Below, piece by piece: positions 1-6,600 of a stretch of 9,571 nt of DNA. The stretch lies in the NCBI GenBank assembly GCA_030654645.1, contig JAURXC010000359.1, positions 1 through 9,571 of the forward strand, read 5' to 3'. A program made the position numbers and the translations under genes. Below the pieces are notes generated by a model. The model was not told the origin of the DNA, did not search any database, and was given only the letters and a program-made list of their open reading frames with translations. Positions within the stretch are counted from its first letter, which is position 1, and each line of letters opens with the position of its first letter. This DNA comes from Deltaproteobacteria bacterium. Lineage in GTDB: Bacteria; Desulfobacterota; Desulfuromonadia; Geobacterales; Pseudopelobacteraceae.

Positions 1-281
1 AGAACAGCAATCGCGTTGACCGCTTTGACGGTAGAAATAGTTTTTGAGACCACTCCATACTGGTTCAACACGACAATTCCGCCAGAACGCGGATCGGCAA
101 CATAAACATCACCATTTTGATCAAGTGCCATCCGAAGCGGCGTATACAGGCCTTTATCGAGCGGGTCCAGTGCTGATACCGAAGGCGCTGTCGCTGCCAC
201 CGCGCTGATTGCCAGTGAAATGACTGTCATAACAACCATAATCACTGCGCAAATTTTGGTATTTCTCTGGCTGGCTATCAT
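1..281 (-). CDS. Exported NHL-repeat / beta-propeller-like protein, 5' end only
   Basis: This is the first 93 codons of a gene that runs off the left edge; translation was done by hand on the minus strand. The protein begins MIASQRNTKIC, followed by a hydrophobic stretch at about residues 11-29 and an Ala/Ser-rich segment ending near residue 37. That is a signal peptide for export, with no lipobox cysteine in a convincing position. The mature part contains TPLRMALDQNGDVYVADPRS followed by GGIVVLNQYG, the typical shape of an NHL blade (hydrophobic-A-x-D-x-x-G-x-x-Y-V-A-D). NHL propellers usually bind proteins or ligands outside the cytoplasm; the substrate here is unknown. The ATG at 281 has a strong GGAGG at 288-292. 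The gene lies downstream of a sigma-54 regulator gene and has its own sigma-54 promoter. The number of blades and any C-terminal domain cannot be seen. Confidence 0.75.
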   Translation of the reverse strand, partial: MIASQRNTKICAVIMVVMTVISLAISAVAATAPSVSALDPLDKGLYTPLRMALDQNGDVYVADPRSGGIVVLNQYGVVSKTISTVKAVNAIAV

Positions 282-365
282 TCTATGCCTCCGTTATTGT
301 GGAGATTTATTTTTCACACGTCTAGTGCAACCGCAGCCTGGTCCCAGACAGCTTATTCTTAATTA

Positions 366-381
366 AGCAAATCAGGTGCCA
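366..381 (-). promoter_or_regulatory. Sigma-54 (-24/-12) promoter of the NHL-protein gene
   Basis: Read on the minus strand the element is TGGCAC-CTGAT-TTGCT. This matches the RpoN consensus TGGCAC-N5-TTGC(A/T) at every defined base, with the invariant GG and GC at the right distance. It sits between the stop codon of the response regulator (412) and the NHL gene start (281). The transcript should begin near 355, giving a leader of about 75 bases. Sigma-54 promoters need an AAA+ activator bound upstream, and the gene just upstream encodes one. I searched both strands by eye for other TGGCAC/GTGCCA hexamers, and none had a proper -12 partner. No terminator is visible between the regulator gene and this promoter, so read-through from the regulator is also possible. 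Confidence 0.8.
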
Positions 382-411
382 AGATTACACACTCCTTTTA
401 CTTTTTTTGAA

Positions 412-1785
412 CTATTTAAGATAACCGAACTTTTTCATCCTGTACCGGAATGCATCTATCCCTAAATTCAGCTTTTTTGCTGCTTTTGACTGATTCCACT
501 CAGCCATTTCCAAGGCCTGCCGAATTAGTTCTTTCTCAACTTCTTCAATATCTATTCCTTCAGGCGGTAAACGGAAAGAGGATACCGGCGCCCCCCCCTG
601 AAGCGAAGCCTTGGCCACAATTTCCAGTGGCAGATGCTCCAGAAGCAGCGTGTCATCATTGCCCAGTATGATTGCACGCTCTATTACGTTTTTCAGTTCC
701 CTGACATTTCCGGGCCAACTATAGTCAACCATCATTCGTTCAGCCATCCCAGCGATACCATGGACTTTTTTATTGAAGTCCTTGTTGTACAGATTAATAA
801 AATGTGTTGCCAGCGGTATGATATCTTCTTTGCGTTCACGCAACGACGGCAGAAAGATCGGAATGACCTGCAGACGATAATAAAGGTCGTTACGGAATGT
901 TTTTTCCTCTATGGATTTATGTAGCTCCTTATTTGTTGCCGAAATTATCCTGACATCGACTGTAAATACCCTGCCGCCACCAATCCGGCGAAATGAACGA
1001 TCCTCCAGGAAACGCAGCAACTTGGCTTGCATTCCCATTTCCATATCGCCAATTTCATCAAGGAAAACAGTCCCTCCGTCTGCCAATTCGAACAATCCTT
1101 TTTTTGTTGCCTTGGCATCGGTAAAAGCGCCCTTTTCATGGCCAAACAGCTCGCTTTCCAGCAATGTTGCAGGCACGGCGGCACAGTTGATCGCAATAAA
1201 AGGCTTTTCCGCGCGGTTGGAACTGTAGTGAATCCATTTTGCGACCAATTCTTTTCCGGTGCCCGATTCCCCTTGGACAAGCACGGTCGATGCCTCGCTT
1301 TTGGCAACTTTATCAAGAACTTCCATCAGATACTTCATATGACGGCTATCGCCAATGATATTTGGTGGAACATTCTTTTTGGTTTCCGACCGCAGTCGAA
1401 CAACTTCCTGTTTAAGGTCCGACGTTTCGAGCGCTTTTTTGACAATTATTGACAACTCATCAAGATTAAACGGCTTGCTGACATAATCGTATGCGCCAAG
1501 GCGCATCGCGTTGACAGCTGTCTCCAAACCGCCATGAGCAGTAACCATGATTACAATTATCTCTTCGTCATGTTCCTTGATTTTTTCAAGCACATCAATT
1601 CCGCTGATACCCGGCAATTGAATATCTAGAAAAACCAGATCCGGCTGTTCCTCGCGCACCAACCGCAGGGCATCTTCACCGGTGCCAGCGGTTACCACAT
1701 CATAGCCCTGTTTCTTAAGGTTCTGTTCAAGCGACCAACGAATCAGATGTTCATCATCCACGACCAATAGTTTATTACGTTTCAT
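412..1785 (-). CDS. NtrC-family sigma-54-dependent response regulator
   Basis: This is a 457-residue transcription activator, the normal length for the NtrC class. The receiver domain (about 1-120) has the acidic pair D10-D11, phosphoacceptor D54, switch T82 and K104, the same numbers as in NtrC. The AAA+ domain (about 143-380) shows Walker A GESGTGKE (172-179) and Walker B TVFLDE (239-244). The C-terminal Fis-type helix-turn-helix covers about 419-457. The sigma-54 contact loop, residues 219-224, reads GAFTDA instead of GAFTGA. I chose the start at 1785 because GAGGG at 1791-1795 lies 5 bases upstream and MKRNKLLVVDDE is the canonical receiver start; the upstream ATGs at 1803 and 1836 would add a non-conserved tail. 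The start overlaps the kinase gene by 11 bases, so the two are surely partners and translationally coupled. The likely target is the sigma-54 promoter just downstream. The symbol is left blank because orthology inside this large family is not decidable here. Confidence 0.95.
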   Translation of the reverse strand: MKRNKLLVVDDEHLIRWSLEQNLKKQGYDVVTAGTGEDALRLVREEQPDLVFLDIQLPGISGIDVLEKIKEHDEEIIVIMVTAHGGLETAVNAMRLGAYDYVSKPFNLDELSIIVKKALETSDLKQEVVRLRSETKKNVPPNIIGDSRHMKYLMEVLDKVAKSEASTVLVQGESGTGKELVAKWIHYSSNRAEKPFIAINCAAVPATLLESELFGHEKGAFTDAKATKKGLFELADGGTVFLDEIGDMEMGMQAKLLRFLEDRSFRRIGGGRVFTVDVRIISATNKELHKSIEEKTFRNDLYYRLQVIPIFLPSLRERKEDIIPLATHFINLYNKDFNKKVHGIAGMAERMMVDYSWPGNVRELKNVIERAIILGNDDTLLLEHLPLEIVAKASLQGGAPVSSFRLPPEGIDIEEVEKELIRQALEMAEWNQSKAAKKLNLGIDAFRYRMKKFGYLK

Positions 1786-3280
1786 TTTTTCCCTCGCTAA
1801 CATCGTTGTTTTCCAAATGACAGGCCGGCAATTCAACGGTAAAAGTAGTACCTATATCGTTATCACTGGTGACACGAATATCTCCATTATGCAAATTCAC
1901 TAACTTACAACAGATTGGAAGACCCAATCCGGTCCCCTGGGCTTTAGTGGTAAAAAATGGCGTGAATATTTTTTCCAGTATCTGCGGCGGAATTCCCGGA
2001 CCGGTATCGGAAACGTCAACCCTGACAAACTCGGTTTCGTTGCGAAGGGTCAGAAAAGATCTTACCGTCAGTACCCCACCGTTAGGCATCGCCTGGCACG
2101 CATTCAGAAATATATTTAAAAATACCTGCTGCATCTGTTTATCGTCGGCATACACAGGCGGCAATCCGGACTCCAGCTCCACCCTCTTTTCAATATTCAC
2201 CCCGCCGCGATGCTGTGAAGCAAACTTTAAAGTACTTGTCAGAACGGAATTTATGTCAATGCAAGACAGTTCCGGAAGGGACGGTTTACCGAAAAAGAGC
2301 AGGTCATTAACCGTCTTATCAAGCCTTTTTACCTGCTGAAGCACTTCACAAAGTATCTCTTTGCGTGGATCGTCATCCTCAAGATCGTCCTTGATAATGG
2401 TGACAGCCGCTGAAATGCCTGCCAGCGGGTTTTTTATTTCATGTGCAATTCCGGAAGCCATTTCTCCGATTGAAGCCAGTCGATCCGCACGTTCAAGCTG
2501 TTGAAAATGCAGCTTTTCAAGCTCGTTTTTAGCCACGTCGAGCCGGTCAACCATTGAGTTAAAGCTCACTATCAATCGTCCTATTTCATCTTCGCCCTTG
2601 TGATCTATACGAACGGCGAAGTCTCCGTTTTCGACTTTCGACATCGTGTCAATCATGTTGTCGAGCGGTTTTTTGACGAATTTGAGCAGTATGAAAGATA
2701 TTGTGATTGCCAGGAATACCGTGATCGCAATTGACGAAGCCACGAATATCCTTGACGCATCCAACATCTGAACCTTTGTACGGTTCAGCGAATAATTGAT
2801 ATTAAGAACACCGATAACACGCGCCTTGGTGCCATGGCAGGCATGGCAGGCATCTTCGTTATAAATCGGTTTGACCATGGCCAGAACCTCTCCATGAGGC
2901 GGCAGATCAAATATTCCGTAATTTTTGGGAGTCTGGTAAAGGTTGTAATCTTTTGCGCTAACGGTGCGTCCGACTTCATTTGGTAAGGACGAGCGCAAGA
3001 TGACTCCGTGAGGATGAAAAATCCTTACACCTACCAGCTGATTGTGCTGACCAACCATTGACAGAATAGAGCCGACATCTTGAACGTTACCGATATGCAT
3101 GGTGTTGTAAATACTGCTCTCCACGGTATGCAGGAGCAGTTCGGTACTTTCACGGGCAGATTCAATCAGCATGTCCTGCTGATGGCGCACATTGAAAGTG
3201 GCATACGTAAAAATGCCGGCAACCAGCAAGGTTATGGTTGTTACAATAATACGAGTTGTCAGACTTCGGAATATGAACAT
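1775..3280 (-). CDS. Membrane histidine kinase with periplasmic c-type heme sensor domain
   Basis: This 501-residue sensor kinase has a first membrane segment (about 10-28), a periplasmic domain (about 30-176), a second membrane segment (about 177-200), HAMP (about 201-250), a HisKA dimerisation helix with H280 in GIAHEIKNPLAG, and an ATPase domain. The ATPase domain shows the N box around N393 (NIFLNACQAM), DTGPGI (425-430), FTPFFTT (439-445) and GTGLGLPIC. Near the end of the periplasmic part is C145-H-A-C148-H149, a CXXCH heme-c attachment motif in the context YNEDACHACHG. Such periplasmic single-heme sensors are known in Geobacter chemoreceptors and kinases, where they respond to redox state or small ligands. 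No cytoplasmic PAS or GAF domain is present, so the heme domain is probably the only input. ATG 3280 is preceded by a modest purine-rich ribosome binding site. The gene is followed with overlap by its response regulator. The signal is inferred, not shown. Confidence 0.93.
   Translation of the reverse strand: MFIFRSLTTRIIVTTITLLVAGIFTYATFNVRHQQDMLIESARESTELLLHTVESSIYNTMHIGNVQDVGSILSMVGQHNQLVGVRIFHPHGVILRSSLPNEVGRTVSAKDYNLYQTPKNYGIFDLPPHGEVLAMVKPIYNEDACHACHGTKARVIGVLNINYSLNRTKVQMLDASRIFVASSIAITVFLAITISFILLKFVKKPLDNMIDTMSKVENGDFAVRIDHKGEDEIGRLIVSFNSMVDRLDVAKNELEKLHFQQLERADRLASIGEMASGIAHEIKNPLAGISAAVTIIKDDLEDDDPRKEILCEVLQQVKRLDKTVNDLLFFGKPSLPELSCIDINSVLTSTLKFASQHRGGVNIEKRVELESGLPPVYADDKQMQQVFLNIFLNACQAMPNGGVLTVRSFLTLRNETEFVRVDVSDTGPGIPPQILEKIFTPFFTTKAQGTGLGLPICCKLVNLHNGDIRVTSDNDIGTTFTVELPACHLENNDVSEGKNET
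1791..1795 (-). promoter_or_regulatory. Ribosome binding site deciding the response regulator start
   Basis: GAGGG on the minus strand lies five bases (all A) before the ATG at 1785. It lies inside the last codons of the kinase gene, so ribosomes finishing the kinase can restart on the regulator. The two further upstream in-frame ATGs (1803 and 1836) lack a comparable site. Confidence 0.7.
2834..2851 (-). repeat. Perfect 9-bp tandem duplication that encodes the heme motif
   Basis: On the plus strand ATGGCAGGC occurs twice in direct succession. On the coding strand it reads Ala-Cys-His twice (GCC TGC CAT repeated), which produces the CHACH heme-binding motif of the kinase. The repeat is exact at DNA level, including the third codon positions. 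Confidence 0.85.
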
Positions 3281-3430
3281 TATCTCTCGTGACGCCTTCT
3301 ACACTCTGTTATATGTAGATATTTACAGTACGCACTACTAATCAAGACACAAAGGAAATCACCACATCTCAACCAGGCGGCAATCGGTCATAACCATCAG
3401 GAGTGGCGCCAAATATGCAAAAGAGTGCAA
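3281..3430. other. Intergenic gap before the kinase gene
   Basis: This 150-base AT-rich gap separates the stop of the 174-residue protein gene from the kinase start. No convincing rho-independent terminator follows the upstream gene. On the minus strand there are only weak -10-like elements (for example TATAAC read from 3313 to 3308) without a good -35. No sigma-54 element is seen. The kinase could have its own weak promoter here or be co-transcribed with the upstream gene. Confidence 0.4.
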
Positions 3431-3955
3431 TCAGAGCTTTTTATCATGGTTTCCGAAAAAAGAGAGGATGGCATCATCCAGATTTATATCTTTTTTGGAA
3501 TTGTCAGGTTTGGGTTTATTCACGGGCTGAGCGGTCGCTTGCCCGGTTTTCTGTAAAGGCATTTCAAAAAGCATCGAGATGTCACCCTTTTCAGAAGAAC
3601 GTGAAGCGGATAATGGGGCAAATAGGTCGGCTGCCGGGATTGATTCCGGCTGCGGAGAGGGTATTTCATAGTTTTCAATCAACTGGGGCTTGATCGAAAA
3701 CGCTTTTTCATCGAACTCGCCGGACTTAAGACGGCGCATCATATCTTTATGCTGCTCCTTCATCAGCTCTTCAACCACAACATCCAGATTATCCATTTTG
3801 AGGATGTCGGAATAACTGGTTTTCTTTGAACAGATAATGACACCACCGCGATAGAGCAGAGTAATGATGTGCGGATTGGCAACTCCACTGTCCTCGGTCT
3901 GAACGTGGAATACTTCACCCTTGTACTTCAGGTTATGATTGAATCCCAAAACCAT
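3431..3955 (-). CDS. Conserved-type protein of unknown function (MVLGFNHN family)
   Basis: This is a soluble 174-residue protein with no signal peptide or membrane segment. The first 70 or so residues look like a compact folded domain rich in beta strand: MVLGFNHNLKYKGEVFHVQT, then EDSG, PHIITLLYRGG and a helix ending in EELMKEQHKDMMRRLKSGEFD. Residues about 85-155 are Pro/Ser/Gln-rich and probably disordered. The last part (NLDDAILSFFG, residues 158-168) is a short acidic-hydrophobic helix that looks like a docking peptide. I recall proteins with the GFNHN-x-x-Y-x-G-x-x-FHVQTED start in other deltaproteobacteria, but I know no function and give none. The ATG at 3955 has GGTGGTGA upstream. 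It lies 150 bases upstream of the heme kinase gene on the same strand, so shared transcription is possible but not shown. Confidence 0.8.
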   Translation of the reverse strand: MVLGFNHNLKYKGEVFHVQTEDSGVANPHIITLLYRGGVIICSKKTSYSDILKMDNLDVVVEELMKEQHKDMMRRLKSGEFDEKAFSIKPQLIENYEIPSPQPESIPAADLFAPLSASRSSEKGDISMLFEMPLQKTGQATAQPVNKPKPDNSKKDINLDDAILSFFGNHDKKL

Positions 3956-4078
3956 AAGTCACCACCATCAACATATATACGTCATTTGACGGTATCACAT
4001 ACATTCAAATAATAGCAACCGCTTAAAAATAAATGCGTTGAAGAAGCATTTGGCCCAACATTCAATCGGGGTGTCTGC

Positions 4079-4111
4079 AAAAAACAGGCTCCCTGATTTC
4101 GCCCTAGAGCC
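4079..4111 (-). terminator. Candidate rho-independent terminator of the murI-metH operon
   Basis: On the minus strand GGCTC (4111-4107) can pair with GAGCC (4091-4087) around a loop of 15 bases. This is followed by TG and six T residues (4084-4079). It lies about 70 bases beyond the metH stop. The stem is only five base pairs with a large loop, so its strength is uncertain. Confidence 0.45.
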
Positions 4112-4149
4112 GTTATTTTAATACACGGCATACCACGGGCAGCTTTTTT

Positions 4150-4176
4150 GCCTCAAGCATCCTGGGAGGCATTTTT
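4150..4176 (+). terminator. Candidate plus-strand terminator hairpin without an obvious gene
   Basis: GCCTC (4150-4154) pairs with GAGGC (4166-4170), loop 11 bases, followed by ATTTTT. The T run is on the plus side only, so it would stop plus-strand transcription. No plus-strand coding gene lies upstream of it. It may block antisense transcription into metH or end a small RNA. Confidence 0.35.
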
Positions 4177-4182
4177 AACACA

Positions 4183-6600
4183 CTAGGAGTGTCCCAACAA
4201 CTTCTTGATTTTGGCGACCGCTTCCATGGCATCCCGGGCATACAGGTCGGCGCCGATCCGGTCGGCATATTCCTGCGTAACCACCGCTCCGCCAACCATC
4301 GTAAATGTGATGATGCCCGCAGCCTTCAGCTTTTTTATGACATTGTCCATTTCGGACATGGTAGTTGTCATCAGAGCCGAGAGTCCGACCGCATCAACGG
4401 CATATTCTCTTGCCTTTGAAATAATAGTGGCAGCCGAGACGTTCTTGCCGATGTCGAAGACCTCAAAACCATGATTTTCCAGCAGAGTGCAGACAATATT
4501 CTTACCGATATCATGTATGTCGCCTTCAACCGTCGCCATCAGGATTTTTCCCAGGCTATTGAACTTCTGTCCCTTCATTTCCTGTTTGAGCCGGGCAAAT
4601 CCGGCCTGCATGGTATCGGCCGACTGCATCACCTGCGGCAGGAAGAAGATATTCTTCTCAAAGCGCCGGCCGACCTCTTCCAACCCCGGCAGGAAACCTT
4701 CGTTGCTGATCTGAAGCGGAACCAATCCATCACTCAGGGCATCTTCAACCAGCCCGACAATACCATCGCGATCACCACTGATGATAGCCTGTGACAAGCG
4801 TTCGCGAATAGTCGGTGGAGAATCGGATACGGTCACAGGGGTTGGACCGCCAACCTGTTCGCCACGGTAAGCTTCGATGTAGACAGCTGCCTGGTGGTCA
4901 CGGTTGAGCAGCACCATCGCCGAGCGCCAGGCATCCATCATCGGCTTGTCCTTGGGATTGATTATGGCAGCATCCAGGCCGGCCTCCATCGCCATTGAAA
5001 AGAAAGAAGAGGAGATCAGCGGACGCTGCGGCAACCCAAAGGAGATATTACTGACCCCCAGAACGGTTGAAATTCCCAGTTTTTGCTTGACCATACGGAT
5101 GGCGCGGAGTGTTTCGGCGGCACGTTTCTGTTCGGCGCTGACAGTCAGAGTCAGGCAATCGATGATTATGTCGGAGTCGGGAATCCCCAGGCGGCGGGCA
5201 GCATTCCTGATGCGTCTGGCAATGGCCAGCCGGCCTTCGGCCGTGTCCGGAATACCGTTCTTGTCCAGAGCCAGTCCAATGACGGCAGCACCATATTTTT
5301 TGGCCAGTGGAAGTATTTTCTTGAGACTTTTAGCTTCGCCCGAGACGGAATTGATCAACACTTTGCCGTCCGCGGCCTTGAGACCGGCCTCCAGGGCAGC
5401 TGGACTTGACGAGTCCAGTACCAGCGGTGCACTGGCCACGCCGCTTACGCAGAACACTGCCCGCTCCATCGCCGGCGCTTCATTGATGCCGGGTGCGCCG
5501 ACATTGACATCCAGGAGCGTGGCACCGGCCTGCTCCTGCTCGATCGCTTCCCGGCGGATATAGGCGACCTTCCCCTCCTGCAATTCCTGTGAATACAACT
5601 TTTTGCCGGTCGGATTAATCCGCTCGCCGATAATGGCCGTCTTGGCTCCGGCTCCCACCGATGTCCAGCCTGAACGGCTGGAGAGCAGTGTTGCTCCGGT
5701 CGTTGTGACAGGGGATTTCCAGCTCTGTTGGATATTCGCCAGCGCCAGTTTCATGGCGCGGATATGATCAGGTGTAGTTCCACAGCAGCCACCGATGATG
5801 CGCACTCCCATGGCAAGCATGCGCTCGTGATAGGCGGTCATTTCCTCGGGAGTTCCCGGGAAAACGGTCCTGTCGCCGATCAGTTGCGGCAACCCGGCAT
5901 TTGCCTGCGATATCAGCGGCAAATGGGTCACGCCGCGCATGCGACGGAGTATTTCATAAATCCCATCCACTCCCAGCCCGCAATTGGAACCGACAATATC
6001 TGCCCCGGCAGCGGTCAGGGTTATTGCGGCGGATTCCGGCGGTGTCCCGAGAACGGAGCGGCCGTTGTCGTCGAATGTCAGCATGGCTATGATCGGAATC
6101 GTGGGAGAGATTTCCCTGATTGCAATAACCGCCGCGCGGCATTCTTTTATGTCCAGAAAAGTCTCAAGGCTGATCAGGTCGGCGCCAGCTTCCACCAAGG
6201 CCTGGGCCTGCTCACGGAATGCCGACTTCATGTCATCGAAGGTGACTTCTCCCAGTGGTTCGACAAACTGGCCCGTAGGCCCGATCGATGCACCGACATA
6301 CGCCTTTCCGGCGGCCTCCTTGCGGGCGATCGCCACGGCACTGGCATTGATTTCGGCCAAACGCCCCTCCAGGCCGTAATGAGACAGCTTGAAATGTGTG
6401 CCGCCAAAGGTGTTGGTAATTATAATGTCGGCGCCGGCAGCGATGTAGTCACGGTGAACAGACGCGACCACTTCCGGCATTGTCAGGTTCAGTTCCTCTG
6501 GTGACTGTCCCGGCCGCAGGCCCCGCTCCTGGAGCATGGTACCCATTGCCCCGTCTAGTATCAGTACTTTTTCCTGTATCGCATCAAGAAATGGTTTCAT
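4183..6600 (-). CDS. metH: Cobalamin-dependent methionine synthase, short form without reactivation domain
   Basis: MetH transfers the methyl group of 5-methyltetrahydrofolate through cob(I)alamin to homocysteine, giving methionine in the cytoplasm. The 805 residues hold four modules. The homocysteine domain (about 1-290) has zinc ligands C207 (GSNCGLG), C272 and C273 (GGCCGTTP). The pterin-binding domain (about 320-580) starts at IGERINPTGKK and has LLDVNVGAPG. A B12 cap domain covers about 595-680. The B12-binding domain (about 684-805) has the base-off motif DIHDIG (694-699, axial ligand H696), GLSALMTTTM and VGGA. The E. coli enzyme is about 1,227 residues; the missing part is the C-terminal AdoMet reactivation domain, as in short MetH forms such as Thermotoga. 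The stop TAG is intact and the protein ends naturally just after the B12 domain, so this is not a frameshift. ATG 6600 overlaps the upstream stop in ATGA, indicating translational coupling. Confidence 0.97.
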   Translation of the reverse strand: MKPFLDAIQEKVLILDGAMGTMLQERGLRPGQSPEELNLTMPEVVASVHRDYIAAGADIIITNTFGGTHFKLSHYGLEGRLAEINASAVAIARKEAAGKAYVGASIGPTGQFVEPLGEVTFDDMKSAFREQAQALVEAGADLISLETFLDIKECRAAVIAIREISPTIPIIAMLTFDDNGRSVLGTPPESAAITLTAAGADIVGSNCGLGVDGIYEILRRMRGVTHLPLISQANAGLPQLIGDRTVFPGTPEEMTAYHERMLAMGVRIIGGCCGTTPDHIRAMKLALANIQQSWKSPVTTTGATLLSSRSGWTSVGAGAKTAIIGERINPTGKKLYSQELQEGKVAYIRREAIEQEQAGATLLDVNVGAPGINEAPAMERAVFCVSGVASAPLVLDSSSPAALEAGLKAADGKVLINSVSGEAKSLKKILPLAKKYGAAVIGLALDKNGIPDTAEGRLAIARRIRNAARRLGIPDSDIIIDCLTLTVSAEQKRAAETLRAIRMVKQKLGISTVLGVSNISFGLPQRPLISSSFFSMAMEAGLDAAIINPKDKPMMDAWRSAMVLLNRDHQAAVYIEAYRGEQVGGPTPVTVSDSPPTIRERLSQAIISGDRDGIVGLVEDALSDGLVPLQISNEGFLPGLEEVGRRFEKNIFFLPQVMQSADTMQAGFARLKQEMKGQKFNSLGKILMATVEGDIHDIGKNIVCTLLENHGFEVFDIGKNVSAATIISKAREYAVDAVGLSALMTTTMSEMDNVIKKLKAAGIITFTMVGGAVVTQEYADRIGADLYARDAMEAVAKIKKLLGHS

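Larger units (their letters stand above)
3956..4182. other. Intergenic stretch with hairpins on both strands
   Basis: This 227-base AT-rich gap lies between the end of metH and the start of the 174-residue protein gene. It holds a candidate metH-operon terminator (minus), a candidate plus-strand terminator, a third stem (GCCGT at 4109-4113 with ACGGC at 4125-4129) that shares bases with the first one, and a 12-bp inverted repeat CGTCATTTGACG at 3980-3991 just upstream of the small gene. No riboswitch consensus was recognised. Confidence 0.5.

Noticed and set aside
358..367. Palindrome CTTAATTAAG over the start region of the sigma-54 promoter
   Set aside because: It is short and made of AT-rich sequence typical of promoter melting regions; no evidence for a bound repressor.
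3404..3430. A second sigma-54 promoter upstream of the kinase gene (TGCAA near GTGCAA on the plus strand)
   Set aside because: The spacing is one base short and the invariant GG of the -24 element is absent.
3980..3991. Inverted repeat CGTCATTTGACG as an operator
   Set aside because: The arms are only five bases; several such repeats are expected by chance in a window of this size.
4183..4197. ACACT-AGG-AGTGT hairpin at the metH stop codon as a terminator
   Set aside because: The stem is AT-containing and short, and no T run follows on either strand.
4904..5563. A 219-codon plus-strand frame inside metH
   Set aside because: It is antisense to the intact pterin-binding domain of MetH, is Ser/Ala/Arg-rich and has no plausible ribosome binding site.
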